Assembly (NCBI GenBank): GCA_018303625.1
Contig: JAGVXV010000001.1
Span: 1-56,266 of the forward strand
From: Candidatus Woesearchaeota archaeon
GTDB lineage: Archaea > Nanobdellota > Nanobdellia > Woesearchaeales > GW2011-AR4
Length of the DNA stretch: 56,266 nucleotides
Direction of reading: 5' to 3'
The notes beneath the pieces were generated by a model. That model did no database searches. It was not told the origin of the DNA and worked only from the letters and a program-made list of their open reading frames with translations. The position numbers were made by a program, and so were the translations under genes. Below, piece by piece: positions 8,342-15,772 of this stretch. Each line of letters opens with the position of its first letter. Position 1 is the stretch's first letter.

Positions 8342-9136
8342 TTACAAAGTAACAATCCACCTTAAGAAGAACCCTATATAGTATGCTATTACCGCAGCTG
8401 AGCCTCCTATGAACACAGTCTCAAGAACTGATCTCCAGATATCTTTTTTGGTGACATACCTTTTTACAATGCCTATTATTGACAATGCGATAAGAGTCAT
8501 GAATACTGCTATTGCAAAAGTATTCTCCCTGAAAACAGGTGCGAAATATGAAAGCACATACGAGATTAGCGGAATAATCCCAATTATAAGAAAGCCAAAA
8601 TATGTCATGCCCGCTGTTTTCCAGGGGCTTTTCGTGCTTTCCAGAAGCCCAAGCTCGTCCGCCATCATGGTGTCAACCCACACTTTCTTATTTGAAGTAA
8701 TTGTTTTGACAGCCATCTCAAGATTTTTCCCCTTAAAGCCTTTTTTCCTGAAAATCTCTCTTATCTCTTCAATTTCCCCTTCAGGCACATTTTTTATCTC
8801 CCATTCCTCCCTTTTCCTTTCCTTTTCAATGAAATCCCTCTGCGACCTTTCGCTCAAAAAATTTCCGCATGCCATGGAAAAGCCGTCTGCCAGCAGATTC
8901 GCAAAGCCTAGAATTATCACAACAATGGGAGACAAAGAGGCTCCGGTTGCCCCGGAAACAACTGCAAAAGTTGTTACAGTGCCGTCAATTGCGCCATAGA
9001 CAAACTCGCCAAGGTACTGGCCTTCGCTTTCTTTGTGCTCTTCTTCATGTATTGCCTTCTCCTGGTGCGCTTTTTTCGCCGATTCAATATCCTTCTCAGA
9101 ATACGCTTTCCGCGCAGTTTCTATTCTGGATGGCAT
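8342..9136 (-). CDS. VIT/CCC1 family iron/manganese transporter
   Basis: Membrane protein that in its family moves Fe2+ or Mn2+. The signature [24 protein letters not shown] lies at the first membrane segment, followed by [19 protein letters not shown] cytoplasmic acidic/basic insert rich in Glu follows (metal-binding in relatives), then three C-terminal membrane segments. Start at [10 protein letters not shown] (264 aa): a TATA box (complement of TTTATAAAT, about 9159-9167) lies some 25 nt upstream of that ATG. Confidence 0.88.
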   Translation of the reverse strand: MPSRIETARKAYSEKDIESAKKAHQEKAIHEEEHKESEGQYLGEFVYGAIDGTVTTFAVVSGATGASLSPIVVIILGFANLLADGFSMACGNFLSERSQRDFIEKERKREEWEIKNVPEGEIEEIREIFRKKGFKGKNLEMAVKTITSNKKVWVDTMMADELGLLESTKSPWKTAGMTYFGFLIIGIIPLISYVLSYFAPVFRENTFAIAVFMTLIALSIIGIVKRYVTKKDIWRSVLETVFIGGSAAVIAYYIGFFLRWIVTL

Positions 9137-9219
9137 TTTGCAGTATTTTACATTTAGATTTATAAATTTATCCAAAAGCAGTGGCAAAATTTATATACAC
9201 AGCTGCCTTAACCATTCTT

Positions 9220-9357
9220 ATGGAAGAATGCGAAGAGCCCGGATGCAGGATGGATGCGACAAAGGTCTGGGAAGGAAGAAAAGTATGCGATGACCATTAC
9301 GACTTTTACAGGGACCAGTACGAGAGGATGGTAACGGGGCTTCCAGAGAAATCCTGA
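9220..9357 (+). CDS. Small metal-binding protein (45 aa)
   Basis: A short gene with its own strong TATA box (AATTTATATACAC, 9188-9200) about 25 nt before the ATG, so leaderless. The protein holds the pattern C-x4-C (CEEPGC), then C-x2-H (VCDDH) 14 residues later, a plausible single zinc site, followed by an aromatic acidic helix (YDFYRDQYERM). Not recognised as a known family. The promoter position and metal pattern argue that it is real despite its size. Confidence 0.6.
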   Translation: MEECEEPGCRMDATKVWEGRKVCDDHYDFYRDQYERMVTGLPEKS

Positions 9358-9373
9358 TTTTATATCTGTTTTT

Positions 9374-9814
9374 CTATAGCTTGCTTTGGTCAACTTTTAT
9401 GTGGATTAATTCAATGCTGAGCTTTTTTGCAACCTCAAAGATCCTTTCATCGCGGTAGAATTCGCCATAATATACCTTTTTAATGCCGACATTTGCAAGC
9501 ATTTTGAAGCAGGTCCAGCACGGGGAAGAAGTAATGTAAACTTCTGCGCCGTTAATCATGACGCCGTTTTTTGCCGCCTGCAAAACAGCATTAGCCTCCG
9601 CATGTATAGTTGCAACGCAATGGTCGTTTTCCATCAAATGCCCAACTTCATCGCAATGAGGCATTCCCCTGATGCTGCCGTTATAGCCTGTTGATAAAAT
9701 AGTCTTATCGCGGACAATGACAGCGCCAACATGCTTCCTGTCGCAGGTGCTTCTAGTTGCGGTTTCCTTCGCAATGTTCATGAAATACTCTTCCCAGCTT
9801 ACTCTTTTTGGCAT
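9374..9814 (-). CDS. Deoxycytidylate (dCMP) deaminase
   Basis: Converts dCMP to dUMP, feeding thymidylate synthesis. Zinc motif HAEANAVLQ and SSPCWTCFKML give the His and two Cys ligands and the catalytic Glu; the ComEB/dCMP deaminase signature STCDRKHVGAVIV is present. Start at MPKRVSWEEYF (146 aa) matches family length. The gene upstream on the same strand encodes a P-loop kinase-like protein; the pair recalls the kinase plus deaminase layout of the fused DcdV/AvcD enzymes. Confidence 0.92.
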   Translation of the reverse strand: MPKRVSWEEYFMNIAKETATRSTCDRKHVGAVIVRDKTILSTGYNGSIRGMPHCDEVGHLMENDHCVATIHAEANAVLQAAKNGVMINGAEVYITSSPCWTCFKMLANVGIKKVYYGEFYRDERIFEVAKKLSIELIHIKVDQSKL

Positions 9815-9889
9815 TTTTAATATCTCACTTAATCTTATTTTTAATACGCCTTCGGCGAATTCTAGGCTCGCCACATTGCTCGCAATTTA

Positions 9890-10450
9890 TTATCCCTTTA
9901 ACTTGGCTAATGCAGCATCAATCTTTTTATGAAATTCTTCCAACGTACTGTCATTAACTACTACTTTATCCGCCATTTTGAGGCACCTGTCAAGCTGCTG
10001 ATTGGCTTTGCTATTAAAATTTTCCCTTTCTTCCAGCTTGATGAAATGCTGCAGGGTTTTTGCCTCCCCCAAGCGGCCTCTTTTTTCAGCCCTTGCATAC
10101 CTCAATTCAACAGGAGCGTCAATACCGAGCAATAAAAAGTCTTTGTTTTTCTTCAGCTCATTAATTTCGCCGGGGTTTCTTATTGAATCAACAACAAAAT
10201 CATTTTTCTTTTCTTTTCTTTCAATTGAAATCTTATCATTTATTTTTGAAGCCAGGTAGCCTGTGCCAAATTTTTTTCTCAGGTCATTTCCCAAAGCAAT
10301 TAAATTCTCCCTTGCAGCATCAATGCCCTTTTCCTTTGCTTCTTCCCTTAATTCATCGGACAATGAAAAGTAAACAAAGCCCTTTGTTTTTAGGTAATTT
10401 GCAGCTTCGCCCTTTCCAGCAGCGTTTTTTCCTGTTAAGCCGATTATCAT
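9890..10450 (-). CDS. P-loop nucleotide kinase-like protein paired with dCMP deaminase
   Basis: 186 aa. Walker A GKNAAGKGEAA at residues 7-17 (GxxxxGKG: the usual Ser/Thr after GKG is replaced). The segment YFSLSDELREEAKEKG and RENLIALGNDLRKKFG matches, as far as I can read it, the P-loop domain found N-terminal to dCMP deaminases. VVDSIRNPGEI follows as a Walker B-like element. It lies 75 nt upstream of the deaminase start on the same strand. Alternatives are a dephospho-CoA kinase-like or UPF0200-type nucleotide kinase. Confidence 0.7.
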   Translation of the reverse strand: MIIGLTGKNAAGKGEAANYLKTKGFVYFSLSDELREEAKEKGIDAARENLIALGNDLRKKFGTGYLASKINDKISIERKEKKNDFVVDSIRNPGEINELKKNKDFLLLGIDAPVELRYARAEKRGRLGEAKTLQHFIKLEERENFNSKANQQLDRCLKMADKVVVNDSTLEEFHKKIDAALAKLKG

Positions 10451-10560
10451 AAGAAAAGAATTTTCATTGCAATAATAAATCTTTGCAAAATAATGTAACC
10501 ACTTTTTAATGATTAAATAATCGAAAGATTTATAAATGATTATATTTTTCTCGTTACACT

Positions 10561-11307
10561 ATGCCACAATATAGATTAGGCGAACCATATGCACGTGCTC
10601 TTAATCAGGTAGTTGCTGATGGAGATTTCAGAAGCCCTGAAGCCGTATTACGATATCTAGTTGAAACTCATGCTACTGGCTTAATCCAAAGGCAAGCTGT
10701 CATTATTGATCCACATGCTGCTGATAATAGAGCGAGAAGAACTCAAAGCCAGTGGGTTGGCTTCTTTAATGAGCAGGGAAAAGCAATGATTTCCGCTCCA
10801 AATATATACCAAGCTGGAAAGCATGCTTCTGATGAGGTTCTTGCCAGCTTAAGAAGGGATTTTGGTGAATCCTTACTTGTTTCAAGTTCAAGAATAAAGT
10901 ATGCTCAAGATGATTTGAGCGGTAGAATAACACATAATTATGAAAGCAGTGTTTTTAAGCCTTCACAGAGAGATGTTAAAGTCATTCCTGTTTATGATGA
11001 AACGCTATTAGCACAAGCTTTGCAAAGCGATGAAAGTATTGGATATCTTCATGCTTTATTTGATACTACTGATGAGCCTAAATGCATTGCCGGAACTCTT
11101 GAAAACCTTTCAAAGAGAAATGCTGATAGAATTGCTTTATGGACACCAAGCCAATTTTCAAGACAATATTATAATGAGGGGGCTGTCAGGTTCGACGTCG
11201 ATGGTGGTGGTGGGTTCCGCGTCGTTGGCGGTGACAGGGTTGTTGACGGCGTTGGGCGTTCCCGTGGGGTGAATGTAAAGTCGGCGAAGCCGGACGCGCA
11301 AAAGTAG
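10561..11307 (+). CDS. Candidate DGR target protein with variable C-terminus
   Basis: 248 aa, no known enzyme motif. The N-terminal part has normal AT-rich codon use. From residue about 210 the DNA becomes adenine-poor and G/T-rich, and the protein reads RFDVDGGGGFRVVGGD then a constant-looking GRSRGV end. The pattern RxxxDxxxGFRVV fits AAY codons randomised at their adenines, with GFRVV and GRSRGV as invariant anchors as in DGR-diversified C-type-lectin-like proteins. A reverse-transcriptase fragment lies just downstream. TATA box GATTTATAAATG at about 10528-10539; leaderless. The role of the protein (often surface binding) is not shown by the sequence: there is no signal peptide. Confidence 0.65.
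   Translation: MPQYRLGEPYARALNQVVADGDFRSPEAVLRYLVETHATGLIQRQAVIIDPHAADNRARRTQSQWVGFFNEQGKAMISAPNIYQAGKHASDEVLASLRRDFGESLLVSSSRIKYAQDDLSGRITHNYESSVFKPSQRDVKVIPVYDETLLAQALQSDESIGYLHALFDTTDEPKCIAGTLENLSKRNADRIALWTPSQFSRQYYNEGAVRFDVDGGGGFRVVGGDRVVDGVGRSRGVNVKSAKPDAQK
11190..11274 (+). other. Candidate DGR variable repeat (VR)
   Basis: Only 5 adenines in the 80 bases 11191-11270, against 23 in the 60 bases 11101-11160 of the same gene. Codons alternate between fixed ones (GGG TTC CGC GTC; GGG CGT TCC CGT GGG) and groups ending in T or C whose first two bases vary (TTC GAC GTC, GGT GGT GGT, GGC GGT GAC). That is what adenine-specific mutagenesis of AAC/AAT codons leaves behind. No matching template repeat was found elsewhere in the window. 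Confidence 0.6.
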
Positions 11308-11347
11308 GCATTAAGCTTTATAAATACTGATTATTTCTTTCTTTTGT

Positions 11348-11364
11348 CTTGGTTCAGAACCAAG
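11348..11364 (+). other. Short hairpin downstream of candidate VR
   Basis: CTTGGTTCAGAACCAAG forms a 7-bp stem with a 3-nt loop 40 nt after the stop codon of the variable protein. DGRs commonly carry a small hairpin/cruciform just after the VR that promotes target recognition, so position fits; it could equally be a terminator-like stem without a U tract. Confidence 0.35.
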
Positions 11365-11436
11365 GCCACATGCCAGTTTATCATGGCTGTAAGGCTATAA
11401 AATGCAGCTGCAACACTTTAATTTTTTAAAGAATGA

Positions 11437-11615
11437 AGCGGCAGTGCATATAAGGTAAATAAAAGAAAGTTTGGAAGAAAATTTAATGAGAAATTAAGGC
11501 AATTTGGGCAAAAAGAAATAGGTTATGAAGATTTTATACGCAGTTTGCAAGGATGGCTTGGATATGCAATGTGGGCTAACACCTATGAATTAAGAAAAAA
11601 TATGCTCAACAAAAT
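11437..11615 (+). pseudogene. C-terminal fragment of a reverse transcriptase (DGR/retron/group II-like)
   Basis: An open stretch without a start codon encodes KRKFGRKFNEKLRQF, GYEDFIRSLQGWLGY, then ANTYELRKNM. This matches the C-terminal thumb region typical of DGR-type reverse transcriptases (SLQSWLGHAKHANTY-like). An in-frame stop at 11434-11436 and the absence of the YxDD palm domain show that only the last 60 or so residues remain. The frame runs into the end of nrdR on the other strand, so the natural stop is also lost. Its place 130 nt after the candidate VR suggests a decayed DGR locus. Confidence 0.6.
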
Positions 11616-12068
11616 TTATTTTTTCTGCAGCTTGTCCAGCTCCTCCTCGAACCTTTCTATGTCTTCAAATTCACGGTAAACAGAAGCAAACCTTATGTAA
11701 GCCACTTTATCCAGTGATTTCAGCTTCCTCATGACAATTTCGCCAATCTTTTTGCTTGGAACTTCGCTTTCGCCCCTTTCCCTGAGGTCAGCTTCTATCT
11801 CCTCAACAACTTTTTCAATCTTCTCCATGCTTACTGGCCTTTTTTCGCAGGCCTTGACCAAGCCTGTAAGCAGCTTGTGCCTGTCAAACCTCTCGCGCCT
11901 GCCGTCTTTCTTCACAATTACAATTTCCAGTTCCTCGACTTTTTCGTAGGTTGTGAAGCGCTTTCCGCATTTGAGGCATTCCCTTCTTCTCCTTGTTACT
12001 GATAAGCTCTCTGTTTCCCTTTTGTCAACTACCTTTGTCTCCTCGTTGCTGCAGTAAGGGCATTTCAT
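11616..12068 (-). CDS. nrdR: Transcriptional repressor NrdR
   Basis: Nucleotide-sensing repressor of ribonucleotide reductase genes. N-terminal zinc ribbon MKCPYC...LKCGKRFTTYE with the CxxC pairs and the basic RRRRECLKCGKRF segment, then an ATP-cone (KDGRRERFDRHKL to YIRFASVYREF). Length 150 aa is exactly typical. NrdR is mainly bacterial and sporadic in archaea, so it was probably acquired. No RNR gene lies in the window; the dCMP deaminase nearby belongs to the same dNTP supply pathway. Confidence 0.95.
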   Translation of the reverse strand: MKCPYCSNEETKVVDKRETESLSVTRRRRECLKCGKRFTTYEKVEELEIVIVKKDGRRERFDRHKLLTGLVKACEKRPVSMEKIEKVVEEIEADLRERGESEVPSKKIGEIVMRKLKSLDKVAYIRFASVYREFEDIERFEEELDKLQKK

Positions 12069-12101
12069 ATTGCAGAAGAAGCAGGAATGATATTTAAATC
12101 T

Positions 12102-12260
12102 TTATTTATATTTCTCATAAAATTCAGCCGGCATATAGCCGCTGCACTGGTCCTTGATGTGGCATTTCTTGCAGACAAAGCTTATTAAGTCAGAGGAGCT
12201 TACCTCTATGTTGCTTTCCTTTATATAGGAATAAAGCTTCTTTAAATGCTCGCAAACCAT
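12102..12260 (-). CDS. Small cysteine-rich protein (52 aa)
   Basis: Start chosen at MVCEHLKKLY. Cysteines: one at residue 3, then CKKCHIKDQC near residues 30-39; together with His residues this is a likely zinc site. The middle is a short helix. No family recognised. A longer start upstream would add 14 poorly conserved-looking residues. Placed between nrdR and the DUF1385 gene with separate promoters. Confidence 0.5.
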   Translation of the reverse strand: MVCEHLKKLYSYIKESNIEVSSSDLISFVCKKCHIKDQCSGYMPAEFYEKYK

Positions 12261-12355
12261 TTTAACACCCAATATCATTCCGGTATATTTAAATTTAATC
12301 ATTTCAATGTATCTTTATAAAAAATAATTTAAATAGAGGAAATTTCTCAAAAAAA

Positions 12356-13273
12356 ATGGACGAAAAATTCAGCATCGGGGGCCAGGCAGTCATAGAGGGC
12401 GTAATGATAAGGGGCCCAAAACATTATGCAGTTGCTGTCAGAACCAAGGATAGGATAATAATAAAGAAAGCCAGAATAAAGCAAAGAAAATCAAAATTTT
12501 ATAAGTTTCCGATAGTGAGGGGCTTTTACAACCTGGCTGATATGCTGGTTATAGGGATAAAGACCCTGATGTGGAGCGCTGAGCAGGCTGCCGGAAAAGA
12601 GGAGAAGATAACCAAAAAGGAGTTTATATTTACAATTTTAATATCACTTTTGCTTGCAATAGTTTTTTTTGTGGCTTTGCCGTATTTTCTTACAATAATT
12701 ATTGGATTTAAGGAGGAAAAAAGCCCTTTTCTTTTTAATTTCATTGATGGGGTTTTGAGGATATCAATCTTTTTGGCGTATATATTAGCAATTTCTTTTA
12801 TCAAAGATGTTAGAAGGCTGTTCCAGTACCATGGGGCGGAGCATATGGCGGTTCATTGCTATGAAAACAACAAGGAATTAATTTTAAAAAATATCAAAAA
12901 ATTCCCCACGTTGCACCCGAGATGCGGAACATCTTTTATTATGATAGTATTAATTATAAGCATACTTGTTTTTTCAATCCTGCCTCCAGCAGTCCTTTAT
13001 TTTTTCCCCGGTTTTGCGCATTATAATATTTTTTTAAGAAAAATAATATTATTTTTGTTAAGAATCTCTTTAATTCCTTTGATAGCGGGCATTTCCTACG
13101 AGCTATTGAAGTTGAGCGACAAGTTCAAAAATAATTTGCTGGTGAATATTTTAATTAAGCCAGGCCTGTGGCTCCAGATGATAACAACAAAAAAGCCGAA
13201 TGCAAGGCAAATTGAAGTGGCAATGGCAAGCGTAAAAACCCTGCTGGCTTCTGAAAAATCAAAAAATATTTAA
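12356..13273 (+). CDS. DUF1385 family membrane protein
   Basis: 305 aa. The N-terminus GGQAVIEGVMIRGP and the central GAEHMAVHCYEN followed by HPRCGTSF are the DUF1385 hallmarks; the conserved His, Glu and Cys suggest a metal site. Four hydrophobic segments (about residues 93-115, 130-150, 190-225, 228-250) make it an integral membrane protein. Function is unknown for the family. TATA-like AATTTAAATAG lies about 25 nt upstream of the ATG. Confidence 0.85.
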   Translation: MDEKFSIGGQAVIEGVMIRGPKHYAVAVRTKDRIIIKKARIKQRKSKFYKFPIVRGFYNLADMLVIGIKTLMWSAEQAAGKEEKITKKEFIFTILISLLLAIVFFVALPYFLTIIIGFKEEKSPFLFNFIDGVLRISIFLAYILAISFIKDVRRLFQYHGAEHMAVHCYENNKELILKNIKKFPTLHPRCGTSFIMIVLIISILVFSILPPAVLYFFPGFAHYNIFLRKIILFLLRISLIPLIAGISYELLKLSDKFKNNLLVNILIKPGLWLQMITTKKPNARQIEVAMASVKTLLASEKSKNI

Positions 13274-13312
13274 ATCAAGCGGTGCAGATTTCCAAGAATG
13301 GAGGTTTGAAAA

Positions 13313-13756
13313 ATGAAAATAATAAATGCAATTGGTCTAGTTCTATTATTGGTTTTGAGCGCTTGCGCAAAAGAGCAGCCAAGCCAGCCAACTCAGGTAA
13401 CAACCCCTATGCCTACCGCGGAAGAGCCGCAAACTCCGGAGCAGGTTGTTGTAGAAGAAACACAAGCTGAAGCCCCTGCTGAGGAGCCGAAGGAAGCGAC
13501 GGCAAACGAAATCCAGATTCTTGGGAAAGGCGGCTTTGAGCCAGGGGAATTGGCAATAAGCGCAGGCTCGTCAGTGACATGGATAAACAAGGATTCCAAG
13601 CCCCTGACATTGACTGTTTTCAAGGATAGCAAATTCTACCAGAACAGCGATGTCATAAACCCGAATGGGATGTTTGAGCTGGCTTTCAGCGGGAAAGGAA
13701 ATTATGAGTACTGGAGCACTGCATACGGCGTCAGGGCTAAAATTACCGTAGAATAA
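13313..13756 (+). CDS. Lipoprotein with degenerate cupredoxin-like domain
   Basis: Signal peptide with lipobox LSAC at residues 15-18, so likely anchored by the cysteine to the membrane exterior. A Pro/Glu/Thr-rich linker (about residues 22-63) leads to a beta-sandwich of about 80 aa with the cupredoxin pattern GFEPGELAISAGSSVTWINKD...KGNYEYW. The His, Cys, His and Met copper ligands expected after the WxN turn and in the C-terminal loop are missing, so it probably does not bind copper. SD-like GGAGG precedes the ATG. Confidence 0.7.
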   Translation: MKIINAIGLVLLLVLSACAKEQPSQPTQVTTPMPTAEEPQTPEQVVVEETQAEAPAEEPKEATANEIQILGKGGFEPGELAISAGSSVTWINKDSKPLTLTVFKDSKFYQNSDVINPNGMFELAFSGKGNYEYWSTAYGVRAKITVE

Positions 13757-13828
13757 TTCTTTATTTTTTTCTTTTTTAATTTATAAGAAACAACATTAAT
13801 TTTCGGATACATTTGTTATTTCCTAATA

Positions 13829-13871
13829 AGCAAATCACAATAAAAAGTTACGAATATTAGTGTGATTTGCT
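13829..13871. repeat. Dispersed covarying hairpin, copy 2
   Basis: Perfect 11-bp arms AGCAAATCACA (13829-13839) and TGTGATTTGCT (13861-13871), 21-nt loop, preceded by CCTAATA and followed by ATAATAATA. It belongs with the copies at 1310 and 47844. It lies between convergent genes, so it could end transcripts there, but the other copies are not in that setting. Confidence 0.7.
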
Positions 13872-13905
13872 ATAATAATAAAAAATATAAAAAAAATAGA
13901 AATAG

Positions 13906-14154
13906 TTATCTTTTCTTCTTTGATTTCTTTCTGCCTCTCTGCATCTTTGCTTCGCAGACATCGCCTCTCTTGTCTATAAAATAGAGGTGACCTTCTTTTC
14001 TCTTAATGCCTGCTTTCGCAACGACTTCCTGCTTCTTGCTTGTCTTTTTTCCGGCTCTTGCCATTTGAACTCTGGCGACATTGCCTTTCTTGTCCAGAAA
14101 GTACAGGTAACCGGACTGCCTTTTAACTCCAGTTTTTGCAATAACTTTTGCCAT
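13906..14154 (-). CDS. Small basic protein with tandem duplicated module
   Basis: 82 aa, strongly basic. Two related modules of about 34 residues: residues 3-36 contain AKTGVKRQSGYLYFLDKKG and residues 43-76 contain AKAGIKRKEGHLYFIDKRG; each is followed by a Lys/Arg-rich tail. Start at MAKVIAK is set by a strong GGAGG six bases before the ATG. The charge suggests nucleic-acid binding (chromatin or ribosome associated), which is inference. A TATA box (complement of CTTATATATAAAC, about 14224-14236) gives a leader of about 50 nt. Confidence 0.7.
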   Translation of the reverse strand: MAKVIAKTGVKRQSGYLYFLDKKGNVARVQMARAGKKTSKKQEVVAKAGIKRKEGHLYFIDKRGDVCEAKMQRGRKKSKKKR

Positions 14155-14262
14155 TTTTACCTCCTCTTTAATTTTTAAGACGAAAAACTTACACCCCACG
14201 TCTTATATTTCAATCATATTCCTGCTTATATATAAACTTTTCGAATTTTTCGTCGAAAAACC

Positions 14263-14417
14263 TGCCAACTTAAGGGTGCCATTTGCTTCGTCAGTTTTTT
14301 TGCCGTCTTTGTTTAAGATAATCATGATAAATTTTGCAGAAGAAAAACTGTTCCATGCCTTGTTTCACAATCCGCTTCGCCTCAGCAAAATAATTGGCAC
14401 CCTTACTTAAGTTGGCA
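14263..14417. repeat. 155-nt element bounded by inverted repeats
   Basis: The left arm TGCCAACTTAAGGGTGCCA (14263-14281) is matched by an inverted right arm at 14395-14417 that differs only by four extra bases (TAAG). The 113-nt interior has no open reading frame. It could be a small non-autonomous mobile element (MITE-like) or an RNA closed by a long stem; it lies just after the EndoQ gene in that gene's reading direction. Confidence 0.5.
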
Positions 14418-14431
14418 ATATTCCATAAAAA

Positions 14432-15679
14432 TCAGGAAAAATCCAGCAGATTTTTTTGCTTCCTGATGATTTTTTCATCTTTTCCCCCGCTTAAAATAGG
14501 CTCTCCGTAGACGCCATCATAGCCCGGCTTTACCCTTATCTCATTGCTCCTGTTTTTTATTATCACATCTGCAATTTCCACACTAGTTATTTTTTTCAGC
14601 TCTTCCGGCGCGGCATCCAGCAGGATATTAAATTCCGAGCCGAAATTGCCAATCAGGTTGTAATATTCTTTCCATGTTTTTTGCGAGGCAATGCCGCTTC
14701 CCAGAATCTTTGAAAGTATTTCTGCCAGCGGAATCAATGATACGAACGGCCTTGCATTTTTCGGCCTGAAGCTTTCTTTCCTGTCTGCAAGATCTTCCAC
14801 GCGGTGCAGCACTCCTATTGTCAGTTTTCTGCTGCATTTCGGGCATATATTTTTTCTTTTCAATGAATCTTTTGGCTCAAGGCAGATATTGCATGCCCTG
14901 TGGCCATCAAGATGGTATTTTCCGTAATTAGGATTTACCTCTATTGTTTCAGTTAATCCATGCCTGGTTCTTATTGCATTTATCAGTTCCTTGTAACTGG
15001 GTTTAATGTCAAAGACTGTAGCTTCCCTTCCAATGCGCCACGGCCAGAAGCTATGCGCATCAGAAAATGAAACCAGGGAAATATCATCAAGCTGGCTCAG
15101 GCGCCAGTTCATTTCAGGATCCGAGCTTAGGCCTGTTTCAATAGCATGAATCTCTTTTTCCTTTTCGCCAAAGCACTCCTTTATTGAATCAAAGCCGGAC
15201 ATGCTCCCGAAGATTGAGAACCATGGCGTCCAGGCATGCGCCGGAATTATTTCAATTTCATCGCTTATTCCCTTAAGCATTTCCACCAGTTCAATGCAGT
15301 TGAAGCCGAATATTGGCCTGCCATCATAATCAAGCCTTCCTTTTTTTCCGAGAGCAGCGTTTATTTGTTCCACGATTTCGAAGCTTGGCGCTAGAATTAT
15401 ATTGTGGATTCTTCTTCCTTTCCCATCCTGCGAGTAGATATTTGATATTTCAACGCTCAACAAAAAATTAAATCCGTTTTTTGTTTTTAGGATTCCGGAG
15501 CCATCCTCGCTTAAGCTGTTTTTTAGTTCCTTGAGCCAGACAGGATGCGTAAAGTCACCTGTTCCCAGAAGGTTGATGCCTTTTATTCTCGCGTATTTTT
15601 CAAGATTGCTTAAGTCAAGGTCCTTTGATGTTGCCCTGCTGTATTTGGAATGCAGATGCAAGTCAGCGATGAATTTCAT
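14432..15679 (-). CDS. Endonuclease Q (PHP-domain DNA repair nuclease)
   Basis: EndoQ cuts DNA 5' of deaminated bases and abasic sites. The N-terminal PHP domain has IADLHLHSKYS, GTGDFTHP, LLSVEIS and later PAHAWTPW and SFSDAHS with the metal-binding His/Asp residues. A zinc-binding C-x2-C...C-x2-C (RACNICLEP, NICPKCSRK) follows near residue 270, then a C-terminal domain with LDAAPEELKKI. The length (415 aa from MKFIADLH) and the domain order match EndoQ of Thermococcales. Confidence 0.9.
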   Translation of the reverse strand: MKFIADLHLHSKYSRATSKDLDLSNLEKYARIKGINLLGTGDFTHPVWLKELKNSLSEDGSGILKTKNGFNFLLSVEISNIYSQDGKGRRIHNIILAPSFEIVEQINAALGKKGRLDYDGRPIFGFNCIELVEMLKGISDEIEIIPAHAWTPWFSIFGSMSGFDSIKECFGEKEKEIHAIETGLSSDPEMNWRLSQLDDISLVSFSDAHSFWPWRIGREATVFDIKPSYKELINAIRTRHGLTETIEVNPNYGKYHLDGHRACNICLEPKDSLKRKNICPKCSRKLTIGVLHRVEDLADRKESFRPKNARPFVSLIPLAEILSKILGSGIASQKTWKEYYNLIGNFGSEFNILLDAAPEELKKITSVEIADVIIKNRSNEIRVKPGYDGVYGEPILSGGKDEKIIRKQKNLLDFS

Positions 15680-15772
15680 ATCATACAAAGATTCAACGCT
15701 GTTTTTAATTTTTTTGAATTTTAAACAATAATTTCATAAGATTTAAATAATAAGAATCTTAAGAGGAGGGAT

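Noticed and set aside
9208-9393. 61-codon minus-strand frame over the micro-gene
   Set aside because: Opposite-strand shadow; the TATA box and metal pattern favour the plus-strand reading.
11030-11272. Alternative frame of the variable-protein gene ending in a hydrophobic stretch (VVVGSASLAVTGLLTAL)
   Set aside because: Arises from the G/T-rich A-depleted tract read out of frame; the main frame keeps the GFRVV and GRSRGV anchors.
11348-11364. CTTGG-TTCAGAA-CCAAG looks like a tRNA T arm
   Set aside because: Invariant A58 is absent and no acceptor, D or anticodon arms flank it.
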